Shown here: in pieces, positions 38,791 through 49,349 of the stretch
How positions within the stretch are numbered: position 1 is the stretch's first letter
Layout: each line of letters begins with the position of its first letter
Assembly (NCBI GenBank): GCA_900073065.1
Contig: FJOG01000080.1
Location: forward strand, 45,575 to 94,923
Origin: Phialocephala subalpina
Taxonomy: Eukaryota > Ascomycota > Leotiomycetes > Helotiales > Mollisiaceae
Direction: 5' to 3'
Length of the DNA: 49,349 bases
Made by a program: the position numbers and the translations under genes
The notes under the pieces: model-generated
Databases searched by the model: none
What the model was told of the DNA's origin: nothing
Seen by the model: the letters and a program-made list of their open reading frames with translations, nothing else

Positions 38791-40625
38791 AGTCAAACCC
38801 CCCTTTAACCGACCACCCCCTGTAACCGGCCACCTCGCTTAATTCCCCTCTACCTATTTTCAACTATAATAACTTTTTATCTACTCAATAGTTATATGAG
38901 ATAACGTAGAGGCAATACTAATAGGCTTATCAGAGTCTATTAGTATATCCTGCCGGTCCCCAGTTTCTATTTGTGCCCTATAAATATCCTCGATACTAGC
39001 GAACTTGGAATTTAGACTAGTCTTAACTTTCCGTCGTTTCTTAGGCTCCAACTGCTGTACCCTAGCTTCAAGATGTTTTATTCGACGCTCATGCTAAGCA
39101 ATAAGAAAATCCTTCTCATTTAAACCTTTAACCACCTTCTTAAAGAGTACCCTAGCGGTTGCAGTGCTAACTGTCTTAAACCCCGTGATTTGTCTAGCTT
39201 GTTCTCGGACATCTTTACTCTTTTGGGGTGTTCTCTACGGAATAAATAATCTATCCTCGTTCTATTTAAGTACTAGAACATTCCTTGAAGTTATTGGAGT
39301 TTCCTTAGTCTGTTTATTACTATTTTCAAGTAATAATCGGTTCATGAGGGGCTTAGACATCCGCACCGGCCATAACTTTAAAGCTTTTTACCTCGCCTCG
39401 CAATTTTTGAGTATTAAAGCATTTATCCGAGCTAGTTTATAACACTTTAAGAAATTTATCTTCCCAATTGGAGTTAAATCGTTTAAAAAGGTCAAGGCAC
39501 CTAGCCGTTTTCGGTAAGCCCCTTTTAAGGGGGAGAATATAGATAAATCCAGAGGTTAGAGTATATGCGAGGTATGCGGTGGCAAAAACAATAAGTGGAT
39601 ATTGTTTTGGAAGTACTCCTATATAAATTCAGTTGTTTTATGGCTTTTATAGCCATCTAGAATGAGCAGACGGGGCTCCTTAAGATTACGTGGTACCGAT
39701 TAGGGTATAAACACTATTTTTAACCATTTTAAGGCAATAGTATCAAATGTCCATTTATTATCGGTAAAATCGAATTTCTAGCCTTTAAAAGGTTTTAACT
39801 GGGTAGAAAACCATTGTTATTGCACCGATTTGCCCTTAAAAATAATAAGTGGGTATAATGCTTTGCCGGTTGCCGAGATGCATTTAATGAATGAAGTCTA
39901 ACTTTTAGATTTTGGTTGTTTCTTTTGAATAAAACGTTTCTAAGCACTCCCGACTACTAATCTATTTTCCCTTTGGCCTTCTATGATCCCTGCTTCGTCC
40001 ATATTCCACTTGTTCTTTGGCTTAATAGCCCTTATAGTAGGAATCTCCAGTTTTTGAAATTAAGCCTTTAAAATATCGGAAGTAGTACTATTAACGCGTA
40101 CAGAATCGATTCGGAATTGCTTTTTGGTCTTAAAAACAGGATTTCGGCGGAGAAAACTAACCATCTATCGTTTGCCTAGTGGGAGAGCATTATAGCGGGC
40201 GGCCAAAATACGGCCGGCGAAAGCTCGAATCTAAGTATGCGTAAAATTTAGCTTTAGATTCTCTTGAATTAATACTCAATCTGTTAAACGTTATTCTTGA
40301 ACCGGAGAAAGCCTCTAGTAAGGCGCTTTAGCTTCTACTCTAGAAACGCTGCCTCTAATCCTGTCTCCAAGAGTGCCCCTCGGGACCCCCTACTCCAAAC
40401 TAGCTTTTCGGATAAATTAGCCATTCGCGATTGCATTTAGAGCAAATTGGACGTCGTCTTCAGTATATGAGGGCTTTATAATAAGTTCTAATTGTAATTT
40501 TTTTTGGAGTTGTTTTATTAAAGGATTATTATATTATTTAAATTTTAAATGTGTGTGTAGTATAGCGGTGAGGTTAAGCGAGGTGGCCGGTTACAGGGGG
40601 TGGTCGGTTAAGGGGGGGTTTGACT
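38791..40625 (-). mobile_element. Fot1/pogo-type DNA transposon, full length but RIP-inactivated
   Basis: Element of 1835 bp with inverted terminal repeats of about 50 bases starting AGTCAAACCCCCC and containing ACCGACCACCCCCTGTAACC. TA flanks both ends (38789-38790 and 40626-40627), the target duplication of this class. The interior encodes a degenerate transposase on the minus strand. The two TIRs differ by very few bases, so the ends are better kept than the coding part. Confidence 0.88.
38881..40500 (-). pseudogene. Pogo/Fot1 transposase with many stop codons
   Basis: One minus-strand frame can be followed almost throughout. In order it shows an HTH start (SYTEDDVQFALNAIANG, then GVPRGTLGDRIRG), the first DDE segment (NKWNMDEAGIIEG), the second (RLLILDGYKSHKTTEFI, then LLFLPPHTSHIL-stop-PLDLS) and a basic coiled C-terminus (HERRIKHLEARVQQLEPKKRR) ending at TAG 38883-38881. 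Stops are TAG/TAA where the family has Gln or Trp, as C-to-T or G-to-A changes would give. About 540 codons, the normal size for Fot1 transposases. Start position approximate. Confidence 0.85.
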
Positions 40626-40892
40626 TAGGTGCTTGAATCGGAGAACTGACTTTCGACATCTCCACTAACATTCTGAGGCCGTACTGACTCATCTGGTAAC
40701 TTGGGAATAATTTTTTAGTGTGCTCCTTCGTTTGCATTTGAGACAACACACTGTTCTCATAGGATTGACCAGATCGAGCTATTGTACAAAGCGCTCTTTG
40801 TGGGTTAAATGGGAATAAACTAGCACTACGCTATACCGATTCGATATTTTGATAATTATATATACTTGACCAGCCTAAATATATACCTCTAT

Positions 40893-41498
40893 CTATTCAA
40901 ACTTCTGTATTCGTACAAGCTGAGCCTGGTTTAGATGAGAGAGCGCCGCGGTTAGTCGCTTCTTTAGTAGGCTAAAAATTGCAACGTCGAGCGGCTGGAG
41001 TAAATGCGACGTGTAAGGCGGAAGAATAAGGAGGATAATTCGATTTTGAAGACAGTGAGCTATAAAGCTCCCACTGATATAAGAGTCGTGGCCGTCGTAT
41101 ATAAGAAGACGCTATTGGCCATTCGCTTTCGTACGAGTTATAGGTTCGAAGACGCGTTTAAGCCACTCCAATCTATGAAGATTACTTGTCTAACCCTTTA
41201 TATTCGTTGAAAAGAACCAATTATCGAGGACTTTGTCCGGTATCTAGTTCTGTAAGACGTTCTTAAGAAGTACCTTCTCTTGTGCGGGCGAGAGTTTCTG
41301 CTGTTGCTAGCGGGTTTGAGAACGCGATAAGCGGCCGTAAGCGCGACGCGTCACAGAATTTTTTGGAAGCTTTAAGATCTTTTCTACTTCGTACGGGGAA
41401 TTATACTTGCCAGATTGAATTCCTAATAGAGCTTTATCTATTTGACTTTCACAAGTAGTAGGAATACTTTTGCGACGAACTATTATTGTATTATTCAA
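40893..41498 (-). pseudogene. Second pogo-type transposase relic with internal deletion
   Basis: A single minus-strand frame of 202 codons with a few TAG stops joins an N-terminal HTH (IDKALLGIQSGKYNSPYEVE, LPKNSVTRRAYGRLSRSQ) directly to the C-terminal half of a DDE domain (RLLIYDGHDSYISGSFIAHC, ILPPYTSHLLQPLDVAIFSL). The central part between them is missing. The sequence differs from the transposase in the neighbouring element, so this is a different family member. I found no terminal repeats. Confidence 0.75.
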
Positions 41499-41778
41499 GT
41501 TTTGAGTAAGTAGTCACGGAAAATCCCCCCCGTTACGCCACGACTTACGTTATATATATAACAAGAATTTTGTATTCTTTTGTAAAATGGTATGTATGTA
41601 CCGATGGTGTATTGTACAGTCATTGGGATATATTGACCTTTTACAAATTCTGTCCAGAGAACTTGACACAAGAATATAACACTTTCCATATCTATAGAAC
41701 TCAATATCAGAAAATAACCCTTTCCATATTCACAAAATTGGACAAAAGAACATAACCCTTTCCATAGCCACTGCCCTT
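41499..41778. repeat. Degenerate repeat downstream of the carboxylesterase
   Basis: The word ATAACCCTTTCCATA occurs twice and as ATAACACTTTCCATA once (about 41678, 41718 and 41753), spaced by roughly 35-40 bases. The rest of the stretch is AT-rich. It lies directly 3' of the carboxylesterase stop. Confidence 0.5.
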
Positions 41779-43530
41779 CTAATAAGAAATCTCGTTGGCG
41801 AAGTACTCTTCAAAGAACTCGATGACATCATCCGATGCTACAGGAATGGTTGCCCAAGCATTACCAAGCATCATAGTGGTCTTAGAAGTATTAGAGGCAG
41901 GTAACCACTTGGTAAGATCACCTCCATTTGGATTACCAGTGTTAATGAAGTTAACCCAATAGCTAGACAAAACGTCTCCGATCTGGTAATCAGTACTGGT
42001 CCAGTTAAGGGTTTCTCCAGTCAAAGTTGTTCCCCATGGCATGTTATCAAAAGCATAGTTCAGTTCACTGCCGTGGAATGCACCTGAGCTTTGTCCTGGT
42101 GGCGCATGGGTCCAGTAATAAGAGTAGATATTGCTCTTCGCTCCACCCTCTGCCCATAGGTTAGCCCAAAGGTGGGTTGAGACGAGACTTTGGTTGCGGT
42201 AAAAATTGTTTGTCTGGTTGCTAGCGTCGATATCATTGCTGGCAGGGAAGAGCTCGAGGAATTTGTCGTACAGACCCATTGGGGTGAAGATGGCGGAGTT
42301 TGATGACTCGTAGACTGTCTCGTTGACAGCAACACCAGGAGTGGCTCCACTTTCATCTTTGTTGTTGCCGGTCATGACTGGGACATCATTTTGCAAGTAA
42401 TTGGCGAGGGTTGCTTCGTAACTTTGTGGGAAGGCATAGCCATCAAGGACCGGCCGGTACATCGGAGGCTCCATATATGCCTGATTTCCATCAAAGGGAG
42501 TCCCAACAAAGGTTGTATCTTGGTTCGAAGTGCTCAAAATGATTTCGGCCGAGAGGTTACGAGCGTCAGCGATGCTGGTGACGTTGAGTTGTGCGAGAAA
42601 AGTTACTCCTTGTGCCTCTGCAACACTCATATTACGATAACTCGTGGCAAGAGAACCAGTGAGTGGATCATGGGGGTATCTTACACCACTTTCAGCAATG
42701 GCGCCTTGGAACAAGCCCGTTGAAAGCGGAGAATAGACGTGGAGAAGAGTGGAGGCGGCTCCTGCCGACTGGCCGCCGATTGTAATCTGAGAGATGTTAC
42801 CTCCAAATAAGTTGATGTTCTCGTTGGTCCAATGCAACGCTGCGAGTTGGTCATGGAAACCATAATTGCCTGAAGGTAGAGTTCCATTGTCGGATTTTTC
42901 ATTGTACTCGGTATTAAGTTCTGGATGAGCAAGGAATCCCAAGGCTCCGAGTCTGTAGTTGATCGTGACAACAACAATATCTTTAGCTGCGAGAGCAGAT
43001 GCTTCGTAGGTCAAATCTGATCCCGAGCCCTCTGCAAACCTACCTCCATAGATCCAAAAGTAGACTGGCAAGTTTGACGTGCTGGTGAAATTCTCAGGAG
43101 TCCATACATTCAAGTATAAGCAGTCCTCGTCGTAATCGACCCCTGTTGATTCCATTGACGTAGGGCACGAAGGGCCTAGAAGTTCAGTTAGAAGATACTT
43201 CATTCACTTGCTTATTGAATATACACACCGAAAGTAGTCGCATTCAAAGTTCCATTCCAGGCACTAGCTGCGGGCGGATGTGCTGAAAAGTTAGTCAATT
43301 TTTATTCACTAAAAGAGGGAAAGAACAAACTTACTCCATCTGCTAGATCCTGAGACCACCCCACCAAATGGAATACCCTTGAAGACATTCACGCCAGAAA
43401 CATACTCGGAGGTAGTTCCCATGATATCTCCATTTGCTGTTGAAACAACAGGATTCTTGACGGCGGTCGCCAGGTTAAACAGAAACCCGGCCAAGAGGCC
43501 AAGACAGGTTGGAACGAATGTGCGACCCAT
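41779..43530 (-). CDS. Secreted type-B carboxylesterase/lipase
   Basis: Three exons, 43530-43335, 43282-43229 and 43175-41779, joined by GT-AG introns of 52 and 53 nt, encode 548 residues. I start at MGRTFVPTCLG because it opens a signal peptide (LGLLAGFLFNLATA); the frame before it starts only with TTG. Family landmarks: FKGIPFGG, EDCLYLNVWTP, INYRLGALGF, nucleophile in TIGGQSAGAAS, the acidic residue in GNNKDESGATPG and the catalytic His in AFHGSELNYAF. The triad is intact. There are many N-x-S/T sites, as in secreted fungal enzymes. It hydrolyses carboxylic esters; natural substrate unknown. Confidence 0.92.
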
Positions 43531-44941
43531 AGTGAGGATGGTAAAAGTGTAGTTGTTCAATTGCTGGTCTGTTATTCGGTTTCCGAGGCCTTCTTACATC
43601 GGGAATATAACAACTGTAAGATTCCCCTTCTTGTATTCTTGAAGTCTCCCCTGCAGCCCCTGTAATCAAACGCGGCATCGATTCATCGAATGCGCGGCGT
43701 GGGCCAGGGTCTAATTTTACGGGCGTATGAACACGCATTTATTTGCCGTCGCAATTGCATCTTTTGCTAACCCGCCCCACCTTCCCCCCGCATATCAAAT
43801 TGTACGTATGGATGCAGAATTTCGATTCAAAGTTCTTTCCCCAATGGCACTACAATATGCCAAAGTTGGTATTAAAATGCAAGTAATCCGGCCGGTCCAA
43901 CAGGTTATTGGTAAAAAAATAGGAAAAACAAGCCGCGGAGTAGAAAAAGGGAAGGAGGTTGCATTTTTCTTACTCTCAAAATATGAGATGAGAGCGGATT
44001 CTAGGAGGGCCTTTGTCTTTATCCACCCCGTTTCTGGCAAAGTCCCTGCCGATGACAATTCTCCAGATCAAGAATAGATCTCTTGGCCACGTCAACCATT
44101 CTGGTGATTCTACCGGCATTAATGTGGTTTATCAGGATCTTGCGCATATCATGACCCTATAGTACGTATGTGAGGGGCTAACGCCTGCTTGCAAAACCTA
44201 ACGGTAACTCATAACTTATAGCAATACAAAGAGGAATACACACGGACTGCCGAGGTACATAGCCACAGCAACAAAGGTCACATGACGAAGTCCAATCCAC
44301 GGGTCCAACCCGTCACAAAAACACTCCAAAAAAACGATTTTTTGACCCTAGTAAAAACCGTCAATATTTTATAAAATACTCTTTAAATATTAATATGCTT
44401 CAATTACTATAAAATTAGACTCCTATTAAATTTTTATTAAATAAAAATAAGTAGAAACTTGTTAAATAATTTTTTTGGCGAATTTTGTCACGGGCACGCT
44501 CCCGGGGTCACGTGTTACCGCCCGTTCCGGTTCTCACGATCTACCAGGGACTATCTACAAATAGGCCTAGCCCCAAACATGACCCGCAATAGGCCCGTAC
44601 CTATATCTTCTTAACCGTAGCACTGTTCCTGCTTCTTCTCCTTTCCTCCTTGGCTTAAGATCTTCAATAGAACTGCCTCTTGCTCTCCTGATTATCCGTT
44701 ACACCTATGCTCGGCACCGAGGTCCTGATATGCGCAGGGTTCTGATAAACCATGTTAGTGAGTTTGGACGCGTAACACCGGGACGCAATGCGAAAAGCTT
44801 CAGTTCTTTTTTTCGAAGTCCGAGAGGTAGTGACAAGATTCCTCCGTATTGGTAATTGAAGGAAGCCATGCGGGTAAGTCTTCAAGCCCCTATATACTAA
44901 CTTCGTCGTCCCTGCTTTTCTATGCCAGACAACTAGTAAAC
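43531..44941. other. Intergenic with a short AT-rich patch
   Basis: Promoter sides of two divergent secreted-protein genes. A 116-codon ORF at 43727-44077 has no recognisable family. AT-rich, RIP-like sequence lies at about 44330-44480. No gene assigned. Confidence 0.4.
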
Positions 44942-47008
44942 ATGCGTCTGTCCACCACCACCCTATTCTTGCTGGGTCTCACCGCGAGCCCATCACTAGC
45001 AGCATGCCCCTATGCTGACAAGCTGGCTCGCGCCGAGTTACCCAGCGAGCACCCGCCATTTGAGCGTCGAGCGGCAGCTGCAGACAAGAATGGTGTCTTC
45101 TATATGAACCGAATTGCTCCCTCTGCTTCAACTCTGTATGTGGCGAACGCCGATGGTTCTAACGAACGAGCGCTCCTGGCAACCAACGAGTCCGTCTTCG
45201 AGTATCACGGTCACTTCTCGCCCGATGGCAAATTTATCACTTTCACCTCGGAACGTGTAGATGGAAATGCTGACTTGTACCGCGTGAACGTGGATGGGTC
45301 GAACTTGGTAAATATCTGGCCCTCAATTTTCTTTTCCTAGTCATGGCGCTTTGGAAAGCAAATACTGATTGATACCTCAACTTGGGAATAGACCTCGCTC
45401 TTGGCAACTCCATCGTTTGAGGATCATGCTCAGATCTCGCCCGATGGCACGAAAATGGTATATATAAGCACAGCCGGCAACTACATGTCCAATGTCTGGG
45501 TCATGGACTTCACCACCGGCGAGCGCTACAATCTGACTAACACAGCCCTAACGGCTGGTGAGCCAACAGAAGTCAGCCCTGATGGACACTACCGGCCCAG
45601 ATGGTCGCCCGACGGAGAATGGATCTTGTTTTCCTCGGACCGCAATACCGACTGGACAGGTCACAGCAATGGCACGGGCTGGGAACACACACAGGAGCTA
45701 TCTGTCTACGCCATCCGACCCAACGGTACTGATTTCAAGCAAGTAGTTAGCAAGGCCGGCTACTCATTGGGCTCCGCGAACTGGTCTCCCGATGGCAGTC
45801 GTATTGCTTACTACGAGATAACCCTTGAAGATACGTACGGTGCCCACACCGCCTTCGAAGCCAACGAGACCACCAGCCAAATTGTGTCGGTCGACTTTGC
45901 CACTGGATTAGACCGCATTGAACACACATCTGGCGATGGTCTCAAGTTCGGACCTAGTTATGTCACAAATACCACCATCGGCTACCTTCTTAAGGGTGTT
46001 GCTGAGGGTATCAACTACACTGCGTACGACAATGTTCACCAACAGTTTCTGGGCGGCGTCCGCAACCCCTCTTGGCCCGCCGACGGCTCCCTGATCGTTT
46101 ATGAGAAGACAGGCTGGGACATCAGACCGCTCGAAAAGACGCTTTATAGCTGGCAAGACGACTACGAGTACCGATTCATGGATGTGTTCCCATTGCTGTC
46201 GCAGCAGGACCGCTTAGCTTACACCCAAAAGCAAACCGGCAGCGGTAATTCGTCTATTATCAGCAGCGATGCTGACGGAACTGACTTGGTACTGACCTAC
46301 AACACCTTCACCACCGATGCGATTAGCGTAGCCGAGGCCGCCTCAGGATTGGCAGGCAGCTTCCAGCCTTCGTGGAGCCCCGATGGAGAGTGGGTTGCTT
46401 TCGGTGTGGGCTTCTGGTTTACCGATCGTGTCGATGCCGGAGCCATGCTCTACAGGGCTACCGCCAACGGGAGCTACAACGAGGTCTTGACTGACGGTTC
46501 TTACAACACCGGTTTCCCAAGTTACTCACCTGACGGAGAGCAGCTTGTATTTCGTGGGTGGGACAACACCACCGGTGTACCTCTCGGACTTAAATTGCTC
46601 AACCTGACCTCGGGTGTCATCACCAACCTCACCAACGGATGGGACAACACGCCCGGCTGGTCCCCAGACGGAACCAAGGTCGTCTTTACGCGTAATACCA
46701 ATTGGACGGCTGAGTACGGTGCTCGCTGGTACGCCGACCGCTTCGATGTCTGTACCATTAACCCTGACGGTACCGACTTGCAAGTCTTGACCACGAGTGG
46801 CGCAAACGACGCCCACGCCGTTTGGACTGCTGACAACAAGATTTTGTACAACTCGGGTATGTACGGTTTCCGTGACGAGTGTGCTGTCTACGACAATACG
46901 TTCCAGCCTTATGGACAGCTTATTATCATGGAGAAAGATGGTAGTAACAAGACCATGTTGACGGATTCCATGTGGGAGGACTCAATGCCTCTTTATGTGT
47001 TGAATTAG
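44942..47008 (+). CDS. Secreted TolB/PD40-type beta-propeller protein
   Basis: Two exons, 44942-45307 and 45392-47008, with an 84-nt GT-AG intron, encode 660 residues. The start MRLSTTTLFLLGLTASPSLA is a clear signal peptide; an upstream in-frame ATG at 44849 is less likely. The mature protein is built of PD40/TolB-like propeller blades: eight exact SPDG motifs occur (HFSPDGKF, QISPDGTK, VSPDGHY, two WSPDGEW, WSPDGSR, YSPDGEQ, WSPDGTK) plus WPADGS. Many N-x-S/T sites suggest glycosylation. There is no C-terminal alpha/beta-hydrolase domain, so it is not an S9 peptidase. The fold suggests ligand or carbohydrate binding, possibly lyase activity; not determinable here. Confidence 0.85.
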
Positions 47009-47796
47009 GTTTTGGCTGTATATGGTGTGAATAGTTGTTGATATGGATTGTTTTGGGATCTTCTTTTCTATATACATATTTATCAATCTGGAATCGCCCG
47101 CCGTTCCACATATAAAATCGACGGGCTCTTTCATTTCGATCGAACCCATGAGGCCCTTTGCATGCTGAAATTTTTATGAGAAAATTGAGCTTGAAACATA
47201 AGATATCTGGGTTGTAACGCAATAGTGAACCCGATGAGCACGGTCAATAAGGAGGAGAACTATGTGATTTCAACGGCTCGCTAACTAAGTAGCCAACCAG
47301 AGGCCACAAATACAGATATTCCCAAGGTGTAAAGGCGTAGCTTTAATTCTCCATACTATATTCTTTTTATAGGGTTGCCCCCAAACCCCTAGGTCTCGCA
47401 GGCAGGAAAGTTATTGCCTAGCGCAGCGCAGGGGCTTTAGAACCCCACCCGCTGAAAATCACGTGGTTTAGAGTGTGGGGGTTCGGGCAGGTCGAAAAAA
47501 AAGTTTGGAATCGAGTTTCGAGTTTAAAAATTAAAAATTAAGGATTAAAATTTTTAAAAATAATTCTTTTAATTTATTCCTTTTAAAATCATATTTTATA
47601 TTATATATATTAGACCAATTATTTATAGCTAGCTCCGTTTATACTCTGCAAAATATAGAAGTAAATAACTCGATATTCGATCCCTGTCGAAATGATTAGT
47701 TTAAACAAGGTCAAAAAAAACTTAGATACCTTAGGCAGCTGAGGCAGCCGAGGCAGCCGCCAAAGGAACATCAAAATCACGACATTTCGTTTTTTA
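47009..47796. other. Unassigned, increasingly AT-rich
   Basis: No gene recognised. A/T-rich RIP-like sequence dominates from about 47500, with a short GGCAGCTGAGGCAGCCGAGG low-complexity run near 47735. Confidence 0.4.
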
Positions 47797-48154
47797 TTTA
47801 CGAACCCGCATCGTATTTATTCTCTTATAAAATTTTATAATAAGTTTATATATAAAAAGCTCTCAATTAAGAGAATATTTGCGCAATTAAACTCGAATTA
47901 ATTCGTCTTTTAGTTTCTTTGATATTTACATTAAAAGTTGCGATCAATATGTAAAGCTTTTACTGCCCGACAGAATTTGCCTTAAAGAAATCAATCGATC
48001 ATATCGATTCTAGCTTTAATTACAAATATCAAAAGAATTAAAAGACAGATTAATTTAAGCTTAATTGCACAAATGTTCTATTAATTGAGAGCTTTTTATA
48101 TATAAACTTATCATAAAATTCTATAAGAGAATAAACACGATGCGGGCTCGTAAA
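47797..48154. mobile_element. Fold-back (large hairpin) element, about 360 bp
   Basis: The left part, beginning ACGAACCCGCATCGTATTTA, is mirrored by the right part ending AAACACGATGCGGGCTCGT. The arms can be matched over about 150 bases, including AGTTTATATATAAAAAGCTC and CAATTAA blocks, leaving a loop of about 50 bases. Mismatches are mainly C/T or A/G transitions. No coding capacity. Looks like a MITE or fold-back element altered by RIP. Confidence 0.7.
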
Positions 48155-48540
48155 GTCGAAAGCTTAATGCGACTGGTATTTTAATGAGGCTCGTCGGAGC
48201 AGTAAAACGTTTCTTTAAGCGAGTTGCCCCGGCCATTAAATACAAGTATCGACCAGTTTACTTATGATTTCAAACCGTTATAAAAAAACGCAATTTAAGA
48301 GCTAATAACTTAAAGAGTATATCATTAAATAGAGAAAAAGTAGTCCTCCGTAGGGGCACCCCTGCGAGGCCTGCGGAGCAAAATGCCAAAGCGTAGAGAC
48401 AAGAGAAGGTGGGGGAGCGCTTGTGAAGTACGAGCCGCGCGTGCTAGGCCCCCCACCTGAACGAGGAACGAAGCGATGGCATTTTATTTCTAGTCTAGAA
48501 AAGTATGGCGAACTCAATCTGCTAGCTCCCTGGTAGTTAC
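48155..48540. other. Unassigned, repeat-like
   Basis: Sharp change from AT-rich to GC-richer sequence near 48340. A 92-codon ORF (48302-48580, minus) shows no family features. Confidence 0.35.
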
Positions 48541-48968
48541 TGTTGGTACGTCCGGATGAAACAGGGTGATCACGTAGCACTAAGATCTTAGTCTAATGCT
48601 CATAGTAATCGATTCTGTCTGTCTGTCTCCAGAAGGGGCACCTAACTACCTATATAACCTAAGGAAATGATACTGAGACAATGGTTGTCAAAGGGATGGA
48701 GGTCAAAGCTCCACCCCTAGATTCGCCCCTCCATCCCATCGCTAAGCGATCACATGATTATACCGACAGTTACCCTTACTAGTGGCGAGCACAAGTGTAG
48801 CAGGTAATCAAGAGAGTAAGAGGCAGCTCTATTGGAGATCTAAAGTTAAGGAGGGAAGAGGAGGACAGAGGAGAAGCTAGAGTATATCCTTAGATCTGGT
48901 ACACTGGTTTGATGCTAGTTTACGTGCATGCACATGATACTTCTCCCCTTTTCAATAATATAGCAACA
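48541..48968. mobile_element. Possible solo LTR (Ty1/copia-like ends)
   Basis: A 428-bp stretch with LTR-like ends TGTTGG...CAACA and no coding content. I see no matching 5-bp target duplication and no second copy in the window, so the call rests only on the ends and composition. Confidence 0.3.
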
Positions 48969-49124
48969 CCTGTGCTCGCGATACTTGGCTCACCTCTCCT
49001 ACTCTTATATACGCCTAGCCTTCGGCCCTTTTGTTTAGCCTAAGCTCACCTAATCGACCCGCCGTAATTGAGATTCATACGTTGAGCAGGATCTCCTCCG
49101 ATTGTCCATTTTACTTTCCATGCT

Positions 49125-49349
49125 ATGGATTAAAAAAACTTTTTAGTATTTTAAATATTATTTTTGTTTTTTATTATTATTATATTTTTAAATAAAATTT
49201 CATATAATTTTTAATATAAATATTATTAAAAATTTTAATATTATAATTATTATTATTAAAAATATATAATAAAAAATTTAATTAATATCGAATATCGAAT
49301 TAGAATTCATTTTTATTAATATAATATTTATATTAATTTGAATATTAGA
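49125..49349. repeat. AT-rich block at the right edge
   Basis: Almost pure A/T sequence running off the window; likely a RIP-degraded transposon. No gene. Confidence 0.6.

Noticed and set aside
43727..44077. 116-codon plus-strand ORF between the two secreted-protein genes
   Set aside because: No family features, no conserved motif, and a complementary ORF of similar quality on the other strand.
1..49349. CRISPR arrays, bacterial operons, tRNA or rRNA genes
   Set aside because: The window is fungal nuclear DNA; no regular spacer array and no tRNA- or rRNA-like sequence was noticed on reading, though a tRNA search tool was not run.

Overview
This is a eukaryotic window from a filamentous ascomycete (Pezizomycotina; Leotiomycetes is my guess from gene content, not proven). 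The evidence is short GT-AG introns of about 40-170 nt with CTAAC/CTGAC-like branch sites, fungal housekeeping genes (NIP7, NOC3, MRH4), HET and NACHT-ankyrin genes, and AT-rich blocks with the C-to-T decay expected of repeat-induced point mutation (RIP). The sequence is a draft assembly with two N gaps (18126-18569 and 28571-29156).

The left third (1-10.6 kb) is compact core genome: a dienelactone-hydrolase-like gene cut by the window edge, a MOSC/flavoprotein reductase/[2Fe-2S] fusion, a secreted two-domain chitin-binding protein, the mitochondrial DEAD-box helicase MRH4, and a divergent pair of 60S ribosome biogenesis genes, NIP7 and NOC3, sharing a 236-nt promoter. The reconstructed NIP7 gene needs an AT-AC intron. 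A small two-TM protein follows.

The middle (10.6-38 kb) is accessory. It holds a HET-ankyrin gene broken by a one-base deletion and a stop and flanked by diverged direct repeats; an ice-binding-like (DUF3494) secreted protein; an AT-rich TIR element with a TA target duplication; a maltose-type O-acetyltransferase; a fungal AAA+ ATPase; and a large NLR-type gene (SesB-like esterase, NACHT, ankyrins) with a gap in its ankyrin region. Then come a 5'-truncated alpha/beta hydrolase abutting an AT-rich block, a protease-like pseudogene stopped by one amber codon, an Mx/dynamin-like GTPase, a 123-bp tandem repeat and a C2H2 zinc-finger ORF with no ATG. Several of these are of types linked to fungal self/non-self recognition or innate immunity, but nothing shows they act as one system.

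The right part (38-49.3 kb) holds an essentially complete but RIP-inactivated Fot1/pogo-type transposon, a second internally deleted pogo-type relic, a secreted type-B carboxylesterase, a secreted TolB/PD40-type beta-propeller protein, and a repeat-rich AT-rich end with a roughly 360-bp fold-back element and a possible solo LTR.
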